From the NCBI RefSeq assembly GCF_963678635.1, contig NC_087062.1:63153253-63217252 (forward strand): a stretch of DNA of 64,000 bases. Reading direction: 5' to 3'. The first letter of the stretch is position 1, and each line of letters begins with the position of its first letter. A program made the translations under genes and the position numbers. Positions 33,101-43,599 of this stretch are shown one piece after another. The stretch is from Symsagittifera roscoffensis. Its lineage: Eukaryota; Xenacoelomorpha; Acoela; Convolutidae. Under the pieces are notes generated by a model. That model was not told where the DNA came from. It ran no database searches and saw nothing but the letters and a program-made list of their open reading frames with translations.

Positions 33101-35145
33101 TCACAGATGAGTGAACATTTAACCTCAAATCGGCTTTGGCCTCAATTTCAGTCGACTTACCGTAAAGGTTATTCAACAGAGAGTGGTCTCTTGCTCTGTT
33201 CTCATTATATAAATTCTAAAATTGATTCGGAAAAGTGTTTTTACGTTGTTCAAATGGATTTTTCTGCTGCGTTTGATACAATTGACCATTCATTGTTATT
33301 AAAGATTCTTGAAAACAAAATTGGTATTGAGCACACAGTTAAACAATTCTTTGAAACTTATCTTAGTAACCGCTTTGTACAAGTTTTGGTAAATAGTAGT
33401 CTGTCAGACAAAATTCAGGTCGAAACTGGATTCCCACAAGGCTCTGTTTTGGGGCCGATTTTATTCATCCTTTATTTACAACCTCTTCTTGATTACCTTA
33501 TTGATAGCAACATTGCGTACCACTTTTATGCCGATGATTCTCAACTGTTTTTGGAGATTAATCTCATGCAAAATAACCAAACTAGAAAACATTGAAAAAT
33601 TATGCTCCCAATTGCACTTAAGTCTTAATAAAAACGATGGAAAAACAGAAGTAGTGTTTTTCGGTAGACAACTGCATCACAATTATTTAAAGCCAGTGAA
33701 AATTTTTAATAAAGAAAAGGTTCCTAAATGCTTTACCAAACTTTTGGGGTTCTACCTTGATTACAACATGTCATTTGAAAAGCAAATAAACCATTGTTGC
33801 AAGTTATGTTATCTAGAATTGCGTAAATTATATTCCATTCGACGTTTTCTGACTTTAGACCAAAGAAAAATGTTTGTTACTAGCTTTATTCTGTCAAGGC
33901 TTGACTATTGCAATGCGTTATATATGAAAGTGAATAAAATTTTACTTATTAAACTACAGAAAGTTCAAAACGCTGCCGCCAGGTTTGTTTTAGGTGCTAC
34001 GAGAAGAACAGCATTAACAAACGAGTTACTGAAGAAATTACACTGGCTTCCAGTTTACCAAAGAATTAGGTTCAAAATATGCTGCTTTATGTTTCCCGTG
34101 TTTCACAATTGGAACTGTGCCGATTATTTATACAATCTTTTCAAAAAGAATTCTGCTTCTGTCAACCCTTCGCGCAGACAAAAGTTTATCCTTCCGAAAT
34201 GCAGAACAGAATTTACCAAAAAGAGCATTGCCTACCAAGGAGCTGTTATTTGGAACTCACTGCCTGTTCTCTTAACAGATATTATTGATTTTACGCTGTT
34301 TAAACGAACCCTGAAAACTGTTTTATTCTGTGAGGCTTTGTGAGCCTTCTACCACTCTTGTGTTCAAGAAAGAGTGGTAAAGCCAATCATCATCATCATC
34401 ATCTTAGTCAAGTACATCAATGGTTCTTCGTAACTATATGTATGTTATACTCGTATTTTATACCTTTCGCCCGTGGATGAATCAACTTAACACATTAGCA
34501 AAGCTGCCTTGGCGGAGAAAGTAGTTCTAAAAAAGCAAGTGAAATGAAAGAGAAGACAAAAAAGCCTTAAAAAGTATTAACTTTCACTATGTGCCGGAAT
34601 GGAACTCCCGTGCTGGAAATTATAAGAGCCCCGCCCTCGTATCTGCTCCATTTTTGCTTGACAAAATGCAAACACTAGCTATTAAAATAGCTGATAGACT
34701 GCTACTAATAAATTGCCAATGCTAAAGAAGCAAAAATGCCACCAAATGAGCACTTTTAATGGCGAGATTGGGTTGGAAAAGATCTTTCGTAATATAAAAC
34801 TTGGCTCGCTAGCTTGCTTTATGACCTTACCAAGGTATCTTCAATTTCTATCTTGGCAATTCCGTCTTCTCCTGCCATTACATTTCCAAGGTCCCCCACA
34901 TGTCTGCTCTCGTCAACTGGAGCTCCGTGCTGCTTCTTGTAAGGGTTGAAATGTCCACCTGCCGACGTGCATCCGTTAGTATTGTCTCCGAACTCGTGCA
35001 CGTGGAACCCATGGTTACCCGGTGTCAACCCAGAGATCTCTCCTTTGAGCACAACTGCCGACGTTTGCGACTCCTGTTCGAATGTGATGGTCCCTTGTAC
35101 TCCTGTAGAACTGTTTCCCAAAACACAAACTGCTTTCACGGGCAT
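30114..35145 (-). CDS. SOD1: Cu/Zn superoxide dismutase, cytosolic type (two exons)
   Basis: Converts superoxide to oxygen and hydrogen peroxide. Exon 1 (35145-34831, 105 codons) ends in a GTAAGG donor. Exon 2 (30266-30114) adds 50 residues and a TAG. The joined 155-residue length is normal for the family. Visible hallmarks are the HVH copper ligands, the bridging His in GGHFNP, the zinc ligands in KQHG and RHVGDLGN, the fourth copper His in [10 protein letters not shown], the two disulfide Cys (NGCTSAG and MACGVIG) and the active-site Arg in GGRMACG. The ATG of MPVKAV was chosen because TATATTTTTCAG, a good acceptor, sits 24 bases upstream, implying a spliced 5' UTR; an upstream in-frame ATG would add 17 residues. 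No signal peptide is evident in the chosen form. The 4564-base intron holds an antisense LINE. Confidence 0.95.
30744..31262 (+). CDS. LINE ORF1 protein with PHD-like finger
   Basis: A 172-codon frame from an ATG in good context. Residues 14-52 contain CSCC, CDMC, CIKGAC and a final WRFPDC, the spacing of a PHD finger, with the usual cysteine after Trp apparently replaced by Phe. Residues 80-100 ([20 protein letters not shown]) look like a coiled coil, followed by a basic, Ser-rich region. In CR1/L2 LINEs such ORF1 proteins bind element RNA. The frame stops at 31262, while its natural C-terminal part continues in another frame at 31310-31522. Confidence 0.7.
   Translation: MEMVGNGNGHSHKCSCCESTIADDDDVLSCDMCRSRCIKGACIGLTSAAVICGSIQWRFPDCSKISTLSIFEQILLKMNKIDKLEKDVESLKSQNFTLKPETFANVAKLNKSCSSGIINPFRRNQRTDSTSSQVSVTRTEKRRRTSPVKVTVLVGTSAASTSIKGVKPSERE
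31310..31522 (+). pseudogene. LINE ORF1 C-terminal part, frameshifted
   Basis: A 70-codon frame containing [14 protein letters not shown] and [11 protein letters not shown], which resemble the C-terminal domain of CR1/L2 ORF1 proteins. It is in a different frame from 30744-31262, so ORF1 is broken between them unless frameshifting occurs. Confidence 0.55.
31545..34343 (+). pseudogene. LINE ORF2 (endonuclease-reverse transcriptase), two breaks
   Basis: The endonuclease part (31545-32008) shows [37 protein letters not shown] and IIGDFNIP, the expected order for a LINE AP endonuclease. A TGA at 32006-32008 interrupts it, and the same frame resumes as 32018-33595. The RT part has [24 protein letters not shown] and the catalytic YADD at about 33528-33539. 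Close behind YADD a frameshift moves the rest to another frame ending at 34343, with [24 protein letters not shown] and [10 protein letters not shown]. Combined length is about 930 codons, near full length for the family. Two lesions make this copy inactive as written. Confidence 0.85.
34351..34403 (+). promoter_or_regulatory. LINE 3' hairpin and (ATC)n tail
   Basis: ACCACTCTT (34351-34359) pairs perfectly with AAGAGTGGT (34370-34378) around a 10-base loop, eight bases after the ORF2 stop. Six ATC repeats follow. In L2/CR1-type LINEs a 3' stem-loop plus short tandem tail is where the reverse transcriptase binds and primes, so this probably marks the element's true 3' end. Confidence 0.75.
34660..34815. 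repeat. SINE-like fragment next to the SOD splice donor
   Basis: AATAAATTGCCAATGC, GCCACCAAATGAGC and TTGGGTTGGAAAAGA match the right half of the SINE-like family. It lies inside the SOD intron, ending about 15 bases from the donor side of exon 1. Confidence 0.5.
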
Positions 35146-35600
35146 CGCGGTTGAGGTCAAATTTTTTATCTGAAAAATATAGGACGCTGCTTTCATTTAT
35201 TAAATTGCTAACAATGCAATTTAATGTTCTATTCCTTATTTCCCAAAATAATTAAATAGCTGATATCCAACCAACCACATAATGTCGACACCTAGAATAA
35301 CAATTTCCAGTTGTTGTAGCTGTTCTTGCATGCAGTTTAAATTTCAAAAGATCACTTATCTCTGTCTAGACTGTTATTTCATCTTCTGAAATAAAGTTCT
35401 TATCTCGTGAGCAGGTCCATTCGATGTAAATTATGTACTTTCATTTCCATACTCGACTAGTAATTTCAACCAATGAATTGAGCAATCACTAGAAAATATT
35501 ACCTTGGGACAAGTTCGTGAGCAAGGCATGAGGAAATTTGTTACATACCACTTCTGTTTTTAATTCTGTAACTTCAAACTTAGTCGCATTTCTAAACAGC

Positions 35601-35968
35601 AACAAGGCGTGGCAGTTTTATTGCTTTGTAAAAATGATCATCTCAAATTTTTCCTGAGCTTAGGATAAATATTTAACGCGTTAAATTTTAAAATGTCACA
35701 AAAATGGAGACAAAAATCTCCAATTTTCTTTTGCATACTTCAACGGTTCAAAATTACAGCAGCTCACAAAGGCAAACTTTACTCAACAAGGCGTGGCAAT
35801 TTTATTGGTTTGTTAAAATGATCTTGACATTTTCCTGAGCTTAGGATAAATATTTAACGCATTAAAATTAAAAATGTCAAAAAAATGGAGACAAAAATCT
35901 CAATTTTCTTATTGATACTTCAACGGTTCAAAATTACAGCAGCTCAAAAAGGCAAACTTTACTCAACA
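35601..35968 (+). repeat. Tandem duplication, 2 x 184 bp
   Basis: AACAAGGCGTGGCA starts both units at 35601 and 35785. TTTCCTGAGCTTAGGATAAA, ATATTTAACGC, ATGGAGACAAAAATCT and TTCAAAATTACAGCAGCTCA recur in order. The copies are roughly 90 % alike, so older than the 216-bp duplication near 1.2 kb. It lies upstream of SOD. Confidence 0.85.
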
Positions 35969-37835
35969 AACTGTCACCAATTATTGTTCGTCTCATAAAA
36001 GTTTCAAAATTACCATACGACGACGAGATTTTGCTTGGTTCAATTAAAAGAATGAGTCATTTGACTTCTAAAAACGTACTTATTGATGCATAATTATACA
36101 CTTCAAAATTAAAACAGTCTACGCATTTTTATACGCTGTCTGTAGTTTTTAATCCCAATTTAATAATTTTGTTTCGGTCGACCGCTTGAGGTGCATACAA
36201 CAAATGAAACACTTTGTCGGTAGCAATTTGACCAAAAATTTATCTTTTTAAAATTTGAGCTCTGATCAAACGTATCTTATTTGCATTCAAAAGCGCTTAC
36301 TTGAGAAACAAGCAATCAACAACTGCACGGAAAAAATATTTTATGTTTTCTATACCATAATTTCTTGCGGTCTCCTGCGCTTGTTTGATTATTAATTTTA
36401 AAGCAAATATAGTGATTACACAATTGAACTTGTAAAAAAAATATCAGCTGTGAGATTATGAATGCCTTCAAAGACTTTTCAAAATACAACACAAAGCAGC
36501 AAAATGACAGAAGATCAAAAAAAAATCTTCTCTTCGACAACACTGGTTAAATGACCACGAATTTACTAGACAAAGGGATTCTGATTAGCAGCAGCAGCAG
36601 CCAGGAATTAAACTATTACTAAAACAAATATTACTGGACTTACTAAGGGACATTCCCTCAAAAATAATAAAGAAAGAAAGAACGTCAAAATCATTCCGCC
36701 AGTCAAAAACACTTGTCTGTGTATGCATCTCAAACTACGCGGATGCCGTTTGTTTGTGAATTATTTATGGAATCGTTTGATTTTAAGACGCGGGAGAAAC
36801 TGTAAAACTGTACCATCGGCAGCAGCATTCAGCGCCAAAAAACGCAACACCAATAAAATCGAATTAATTTGATTCCAGGGAAAAAGCTGCCTTTCTGAGA
36901 TAGTATTTTGCTATAATTAGAAAAGATAATTTCTCAATTTTATTTCCCTCAAAGCTGCAAATCACATTATGCGCCCTCCCATTTTAATTGAGCACATAAA
37001 ATATGATGATTTATTAATTCTTCGAGTTCACATTGTTCAGCGTATATCTCATAATTTCTGAGCGTTAGACTGAGGTTATCAAAAACAAAGCATCAAATGG
37101 CACTTGATACAATCTACACGTACTAGACTTACAATTAAACCGTCTTTGAGCACGAACAAAGAAAACTGCTGGTTGAATTATCAAAAAAAAACTACTTTGC
37201 ATACGTTACTTTTGTTCTAGGCATAGTGAGACATAACCGACAACTCACTTCAAGCAGAGTCTAAACTTGTGACAATTATAACCAAGCCAAACATACCACA
37301 AAAATGGCTTCTATTGGTTACAACAAAAATGTAGCATTGATTTATCACCTTTTAAAACATCTCATCGCTATTTCGGAAACTATACATCAGAACAAAACTT
37401 TCTCATTGGTTTTTTGAGTTCAATGTCATCTCAATTCTTCATTTTGTTCCAATTCCTCAATGAACGTTCAAATGAAGAGTTTTTCAGGTCAACTCGATCA
37501 CACCGTGAACATAGTGACATTGAAGCTAATCCGGTGTTTAATCTGAATATAAAACAATTCCTTAAAAGATCCAGTTGTTTCCGCTTGATATGAGCACCTA
37601 CAGTACATATTTATTGTTTTTGATTTCATTAGAGTAATTCCAAAAAAAAACCGATATTAAATTTGTCATACAGCTTGTCACCAAAACTCAGCATAATCCA
37701 AATTACAATATTTTCAACATCATACAAAACCACCTTCTTCACCTTTCAAAAATAGATTTTAAAGGCAGTTGCAAGCCTTGATTTCAATTATTGGATTTAT
37801 CAAAACAAAACAAAGACCTTGAAAAATACAAAATC
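35969..37835. other. Intergenic region between divergent genes
   Basis: Lies between the 5' ends of SOD (minus strand) and the SxIP/TQT gene (plus strand), so it probably carries both promoters. I see no convincing TATA box or clustered factor sites, and no additional gene. Confidence 0.45.
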
Positions 37836-40800
37836 ATGAAAGGATCCAAAAAGTCGCGGATACCAGTGAGCAAAAGCGTCGTCCCTAATTCCCTTGCAGC
37901 AAAAGAAAATCCCGTCGAGAGCTCAAAAACAAAACTGCAGTCTGAGCAACCGATCATTTCTAAACTCGAACGGAATATACAGAGATTCTTTATTCAAGAC
38001 ATACGAATCTTTATCTCCCACTCGGGCAAGAGAAAACACGAGAGCAGGAGTTTCGACTACAATACCTCCGCAGGCAATGAAGATCTCTCAGCAGTTCCCC
38101 CCACAACATCTAGCCCCGACTCAGGTTAACTATTTGATTTCATTGCTCGATCACACAAATTTTGGCACAGATATCACAACAAGCAGAAAAAAACGACATT
38201 CAAAAAACACTGGTACTTTCATGTGCTTTTAAAATTTATCTGTTACTCGAAAATTTATCTAAATTAAAAGTACAAATAGAGCTTCGGGCAATTTTTGATT
38301 TTTCGAAGAAAAAAAATGCGTTAAAATTCTTCCGGGCAATCAATTTTATTTTCTAAGTTACTCGCATAAAATAGTGTTCATTTTGGTGGCTAAAAACTGA
38401 TTTTGTTACCTGTGTTCCTTTAGTTCATTTTTCCTGCATAGCATTGCAATTTGATTGCATTCATTCGAGTCTCTTTATTGGTGACTAGAGTTTTCAATTA
38501 AGAAATAACCTATTTTTTTCGTTAGTCTTATTATTAGTGACTAGAAAACTAGCGCATGGAATAAGTGCTGTTAAATTGTCAATGATATGCAGCAAAAATG
38601 AACAAAATGAACACAATGAACAAAAAAAGCAAGAGTTTACCTGCAAAAATCAACACTATTTTATACGAGCTCACCTGCATAAACAGCAAGAAATTGAAAT
38701 TCAAATTGGCTGCACAGAAGAACTTCAACGCAAAAAAAACAAGGGCGAAATTGAGCTTCGCACCACTTGCGATACAAAACAAGAGGGGCGCTAAGTCGAA
38801 AAAAATTGATAGGAAAAATCGAATTTTCAATTCAAAATTGATCATTATCAAAAAAAGGTTAGTTTTGGAACAAAAACATGCAAAGACAAAAGAATGTGAA
38901 AATAGCATCGATCGAAAGAAAAATTACTGAGGTAAGAAAACCGAAAAATCAACAAAACTTTTAAAAAATATTGAGTCCCCCTCACCGTCACACATCAAAA
39001 AACTTGGTTCGCTCGTTAAATGAAAAAATGAGACGATTAAGCAGATGTAACAGAGGCCGAAACCTATCAAGCCGAAAAAAAAATAAGAGTCCCCCTCGCC
39101 CTCAAAATACACAAACATAACCTTTTTTTAGCTCAAAGAACGACGCAAAAATAGGCTACTAAGGATATAATTTATGCCTAAACCGATCGAGTCGGAAAAA
39201 AAACAAATGAATTTTTAAAAACCGAGTTGGTTAATTTACACCAGCATAAAAACACAAATTTCGAATAGATCAGCCATTAAAAAAGTGAACAAGCGCAAAA
39301 TAGATCTACAGCGGCAAATTTTTGCTACCATGATAATCGATGTTGCGCCCAAAAATCATAAACGAAAAAGCCGAAAAATGATTTTTTTTAAATTGAAACA
39401 CTCAAAAAACTTGGAGACAATTTTTCATGTTTATTTTGTAAATTTCATTAGAGAAAGCCTAAAACGTCGATTTAGGTTTTTCAAAATTTCTCGTTAGACT
39501 TCAATCGCTTTGTTTTCATAACAACGAAAGCAAAAAACATGAAGAAAATAAGCCGAGAGAAACAAAGCCGACTGACCCCGGTGCCGAAAATCTACCGAAA
39601 TATTTTGGCACAGATTAAATTAAAGTAGAACTCTTAAAGTTCACCCAAGATACACTCCAACCATGCTAATAATTAGGCTGTTATAAAATTAACTATTTAG
39701 CCATTCTGTGAAAAAAGTTATTTACGGGAAAAAAGTCTAGAACTCGGGTGCAAAACGCTTGCTTATCGCAACAGTAAAAATCAAAAATTACACAAAGCGC
39801 TTTTTTAAGATAATAGTTAAAATCATTAAAAACTACCATAAAAGTTACAAAATTGCATGAAATTATTAGCGTTTTGAAAAACGTTTACACAGTTCCTGTT
39901 ATCGCAAAAGTAACCGTTGAAGTTTTGTGGTCTAATGCTACCATTTTAATTATTTCAGCCATTAAACAGAAGCGAAGCTGTTCTTCGCAAACACGGCGAG
40001 AAAACGGCAAAAATAACTAAAACGAAAGCAAGACTGTTTGTATCAAGGCAATGCCCTTAATCTTTTTCTTATCGAAATTGAAAAATAAAAATTGTATTAT
40101 TTTTCAGATATTTTTTTGAAAATAGTCTGCCCACACGCAATGTAAGAAACAAGTCTAGCAACATATTAATCAAATCAAATTGAAACAATTTCTAGGCTGA
40201 ACCAAATCGTCGCTCACGAGTGAATAGAACAAAAATATATCGGTCGTTCATTGTCCCAGATTTGCCAAATTGGCAATTTTCAAACCACCATAATTTTACG
40301 AAAAATAATCACAGGTGAAATACTTTCTTAAATTTGAGCTCAAGGCATTAATACTTTTCAGATGTGATTAAAAATTCATTCAAAAGTGGCTATTTAAAAG
40401 TCGAAAATTGTCTGAAGAGAAAACCACGCCGAGAACAAATATTTTATCTTTTCATAACTCGGAACAAAAAAGTGAAACAAGGGAAAAATTAAGCCTTGAA
40501 ATTTTCCAGATTCAATCGCTCGTCCTCGAGATTATGATTCTCACGCCCTTGCATATGTACCAATATACGCCACCAATAAAACAGGTAGAACGGACGTTAT
40601 TAAATTGTCAATTCTATGCAGCAAAAGTGCCTACAAAAGAGCAATGTTATATGCTAGTTGGGTTAGAAAAAACTAATTCGTAATATAACACTACGCTCGC
40701 ATGTGTAATTAATAAATATATGCACATGTAGGTCTTGGAGAATCGGAGAACAGGCCCACGTCTCAAAGCACACACCCTTTCAACCAACGAATGGAAAATC

Positions 40801-43531
40801 TAAAACGACTGGCATTGCAAGCTAAATGCGCCGAGATTTTTGCGGAGAAAAATCAAGATACAAATTCTTCGCCTAATAAATTTCCGCAATCCAATGACCA
40901 AAAGATGCTGCTGTCTTTCGAGCCTATAGCTCAAAGCAGCTTGCCCAAAAATGAGTCAGCTCCTGGATCTAAACTTAGCACAACAGCTGTCAATGCAGGC
41001 GCATTCTTGATTTCATCGTTGAACAACAATTTGGCATCACCGAACAGAATAGCATCGAGGGGCGTCTCCTTTCACGAGACCTCTTCAGCCGAGCTCAGTT
41101 CAGATGAGAACTTAGCCGAAGAAACGGCGATCTTTCCCTTCATAGACGGCACTGTACATCAAGCCGAGCTTCAACCTAATTTCGTTAACTGTGAGTAGAG
41201 TTAATTTGTTTACCACTCCTCTCAAAAATTAACCGAAAAATTATCAAATTTCAAATTTAGATATCGACGAAGATAAATATCCGCATATTGACCAAACTGA
41301 TAACGATTCAGCATCTTCCACGTCCAATGACTTAGAAGCCGAAGCTTATTTAGCTAAGACCACCATCCAGCAAGACGCTGAAAAGCTTCTGAAGCAAATG
41401 AACAGAAAACTACGCGACCACAAAGCAAACAAACCAGGAGCGCGAACAAACGCGGAGAATCTCTGTCGAGGACCTTCTGGTAATTCCATTGGCGTCTCGA
41501 AAGATGCTTGTTCAGACGGCCAGAGAGACGAACCAAAATATCCAGATGAGGATCTCATTTATGAAGGAGCTGCCGAATTGGTAGATTTAAATCCAAACCA
41601 TTTGGACTCAATTGGCGATATAGAAAAAGGAATGGCACCCGATTTCCTCAGAGAAATGAACGATTCTGGGCGTGACTTTGAGGCATACACTGATGGATTT
41701 GCGAAATCACTGATAGATCACAACAGCACTCCAATATTGAAGAAGAAAAATGAAATCAAACACGCCAATAAAGGCGTGGATACAATGATAGGAAGTCTAA
41801 AAAGAACCAAGAGAGCCAAAACAGATAATGAAAAACAATCCAATGATGCTTGCACTCAGACAAAAACAACAAATACTGAGGAAAGTTCAACACAGCAAGG
41901 AGCAGCTTTAGATCAAATTGAGGAGAGCTCAGCTCAGACCGAGGCAAAGTCGACACAACAATTTGGCACTCAAACCAGGTATGTTCACTTGCCTTGGTTA
42001 CATTTCCAAAGTTTTAATCAAAATGCTAATCAGTTATGAAACAACTCTTTTCAAAAAAACTTAAACATTTTATTTTTTCAGGCTACAGAAATCTTCCAAC
42101 ATCATGGCTACTCAAACTTTGATTGAAACTCCGAAAGTCAGGGGGAACAAAATGGTTCAAGTCAACGCCAAGAACGAGACCAACTCAAAGACCAGTCAAA
42201 CTCCGCATACGACCAAAACTGAATACGGCTGCCAGACCCTGTCCAATGTCATGGTAAACAGTAGCACGCAACTGTCACCAGCTATGCGTTCCGACTCTTG
42301 TCAAACTGCCGTGAAGAACTTCAAAGACAGCGCTTCTCAAGTTGAACGCACAGATATTAGCAGTCGAAGAACTCAGACTTTTTATACTGACACAAAGGAA
42401 AGCGGCTTTCAAACTGACAGTAGAATCGCAACAAGCTACAGCTTTAACAAAATCACGCAAACCCCTGGAAAAGACACCCGCAATTGTGATTCCCAGATAG
42501 ATTCTAGCATTACAGGAAGGCCAGAATACGTGCAGACGATAAGCAACTGGACTCGATCAAATCATACGCAAACTAATAACTTAATCACAACCTCTCACAC
42601 AACACAGACTGATACCCTATTTCTTTCAAAGCCCAGGTACTTCATTCCTGATAACCCTAATGACGAATCAAACGATCGATCAATAGAAGAATATGTTCAG
42701 GCTTCGAACAAACCGGGGTTGAAATCAGAAGCAAGTGAGCTACATTTTGAACCAGCTGTTGAAATACCGCGTACATCTACGCCGACTGCAATTTCGGGAG
42801 GAAACTTATCTTCTGCAAGTGATGTCCCAGCCATAGACATTAACTCGCCCAGGTCTAACCAGGCCAACCCTGCTCGATTAAAGCCTATCTTAAAGACTTC
42901 AGCCAGCAATCCAGGAAGTCAATTGGCATCTCCGACGGGCTCAAATAAAGGCGATACCTTGAATAACAAAGCAAATTTGGATGACATGTACGCGAGATTG
43001 CGTGACAAAGCTATGAAGGCTAAAGTAGCCAGGACTTTTGTCGAAGGCTCACCACAATGCTCACCACGAGAAAGCATTATGAACAAATCAAACTCTAGCA
43101 TAAACTCCAACAGCTGTTCGACTAAAGCTAGAATTTCTCCTAGAACAGGGTCACTAACCAGGCAATCACCGGATCCAGAAGATCGCTACAAGAGTACCAA
43201 TGCTAACCGCGCAGCCATCGGTCTCAAGCCAATAGTGACGAAAAACCGATTCTCAGCAACTTCGAACAGCGCCATAAACAGTCCTCGATCAGCTACAAGT
43301 TCTGCTTTGAACAGTCCTAGAGATGTTCAAATTCAGTCTCGTCGGACAGGAAATAGAGTTCGGATCAATGAATTTGATATTCAATCAAAAAACTATAACC
43401 CAGGTTCAAAAACAATTAACACAAATTCAAAAGAAACTGAAACCAAAAACCAGCCGCCAAAAAAGCATGACGAATCAGGTGGCTCTACCGATTCACTGAT
43501 CGAAGAACTCGATAACTTACTAGAGAAGTGA
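37836..43531 (+). CDS. SxIP- and TQT-motif protein, candidate EB1/LC8 hub (four exons)
   Basis: Exons 37836-38124, 40732-41190, 41261-41978 and 42082-43531 join in one frame across GT-AG introns of 2607, 70 and 103 bases, giving 971 residues. The family was not recognised. Visible are: a basic N-terminus with SRIP near residue 7 (KKSRIPVSKS), the EB1-binding SxIP form; RGVSFHE near residue 206, an RVxF-type PP1 docking form; a charged middle; and at residues about 445-665 thirteen QT motifs, seven of them TQT (e.g. TTQTD, GFQTD), the LC8 dynein light chain signature. The C-terminus is Ser/Pro-rich with three NSPR repeats, one likely helix (DDMYARLRDKAMKAKVART) and an acidic end. It is predicted largely disordered and without membrane segments. 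A microtubule-tip or spindle/centrosome adaptor role is inference from motifs. The 3' part of exon 4 is tandemly duplicated downstream. Confidence 0.75.
38125..40731. other. Intron 1 of the SxIP/TQT gene, repeat-filled
   Basis: Contains SINE-like fragments (38536-38640 and 40590-40720), two hairpin motifs of the GCGAAG...CTTCGC type (near 38748 and 39970) and a dispersed repeat at 40258-40415. Small frames here, including the asparagine/lysine-rich ones near 38.6 kb, are not supported as genes. Confidence 0.55.
40258..40415 (+). repeat. Dispersed repeat, same family as 19905-20060
   Basis: GCCAAATTGGCAATTTTCAA, CCATAATTTTACG, AATAATCACAGG and AAAAGTGGCTATTTAAAAGT align in order with 19905-20060. 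Non-coding. Confidence 0.5.
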
Positions 43532-43599
43532 AAAAAAAAACAAACGACCCAAAAAAATTGACTAATATTATTATAAAAACTAGCGTGTTGCGCACCTCC

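Larger units (their letters stand above)
30740..34405 (+). mobile_element. L2-like non-LTR retrotransposon inside the SOD intron
   Basis: A nearly complete LINE on the strand opposite to SOD. In order it has ORF1 with a PHD-like cysteine cluster and coiled coil, an AP-type endonuclease, a reverse transcriptase, a 3' hairpin and a short (ATC)n tail. The RT motifs [19 protein letters not shown] and YADD, plus the C-terminal [10 protein letters not shown] block, fit the L2/CR1 side of the LINEs. Only a few breaks are seen (one frameshift in ORF1, one stop and one frameshift in ORF2), so the insertion is fairly young or a recently dead copy. The 5' end is not defined. Confidence 0.85.

Noticed and set aside
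37866-37899. A possible 34-base intron (GTGAGC ... TTGCAG) in exon 1 of the SxIP/TQT gene
   Set aside because: The frame is open straight through it, and the uninterrupted frame ends in phase 1, exactly what the acceptor at 40732 needs. Splicing it out gives phase 0 and breaks the join.
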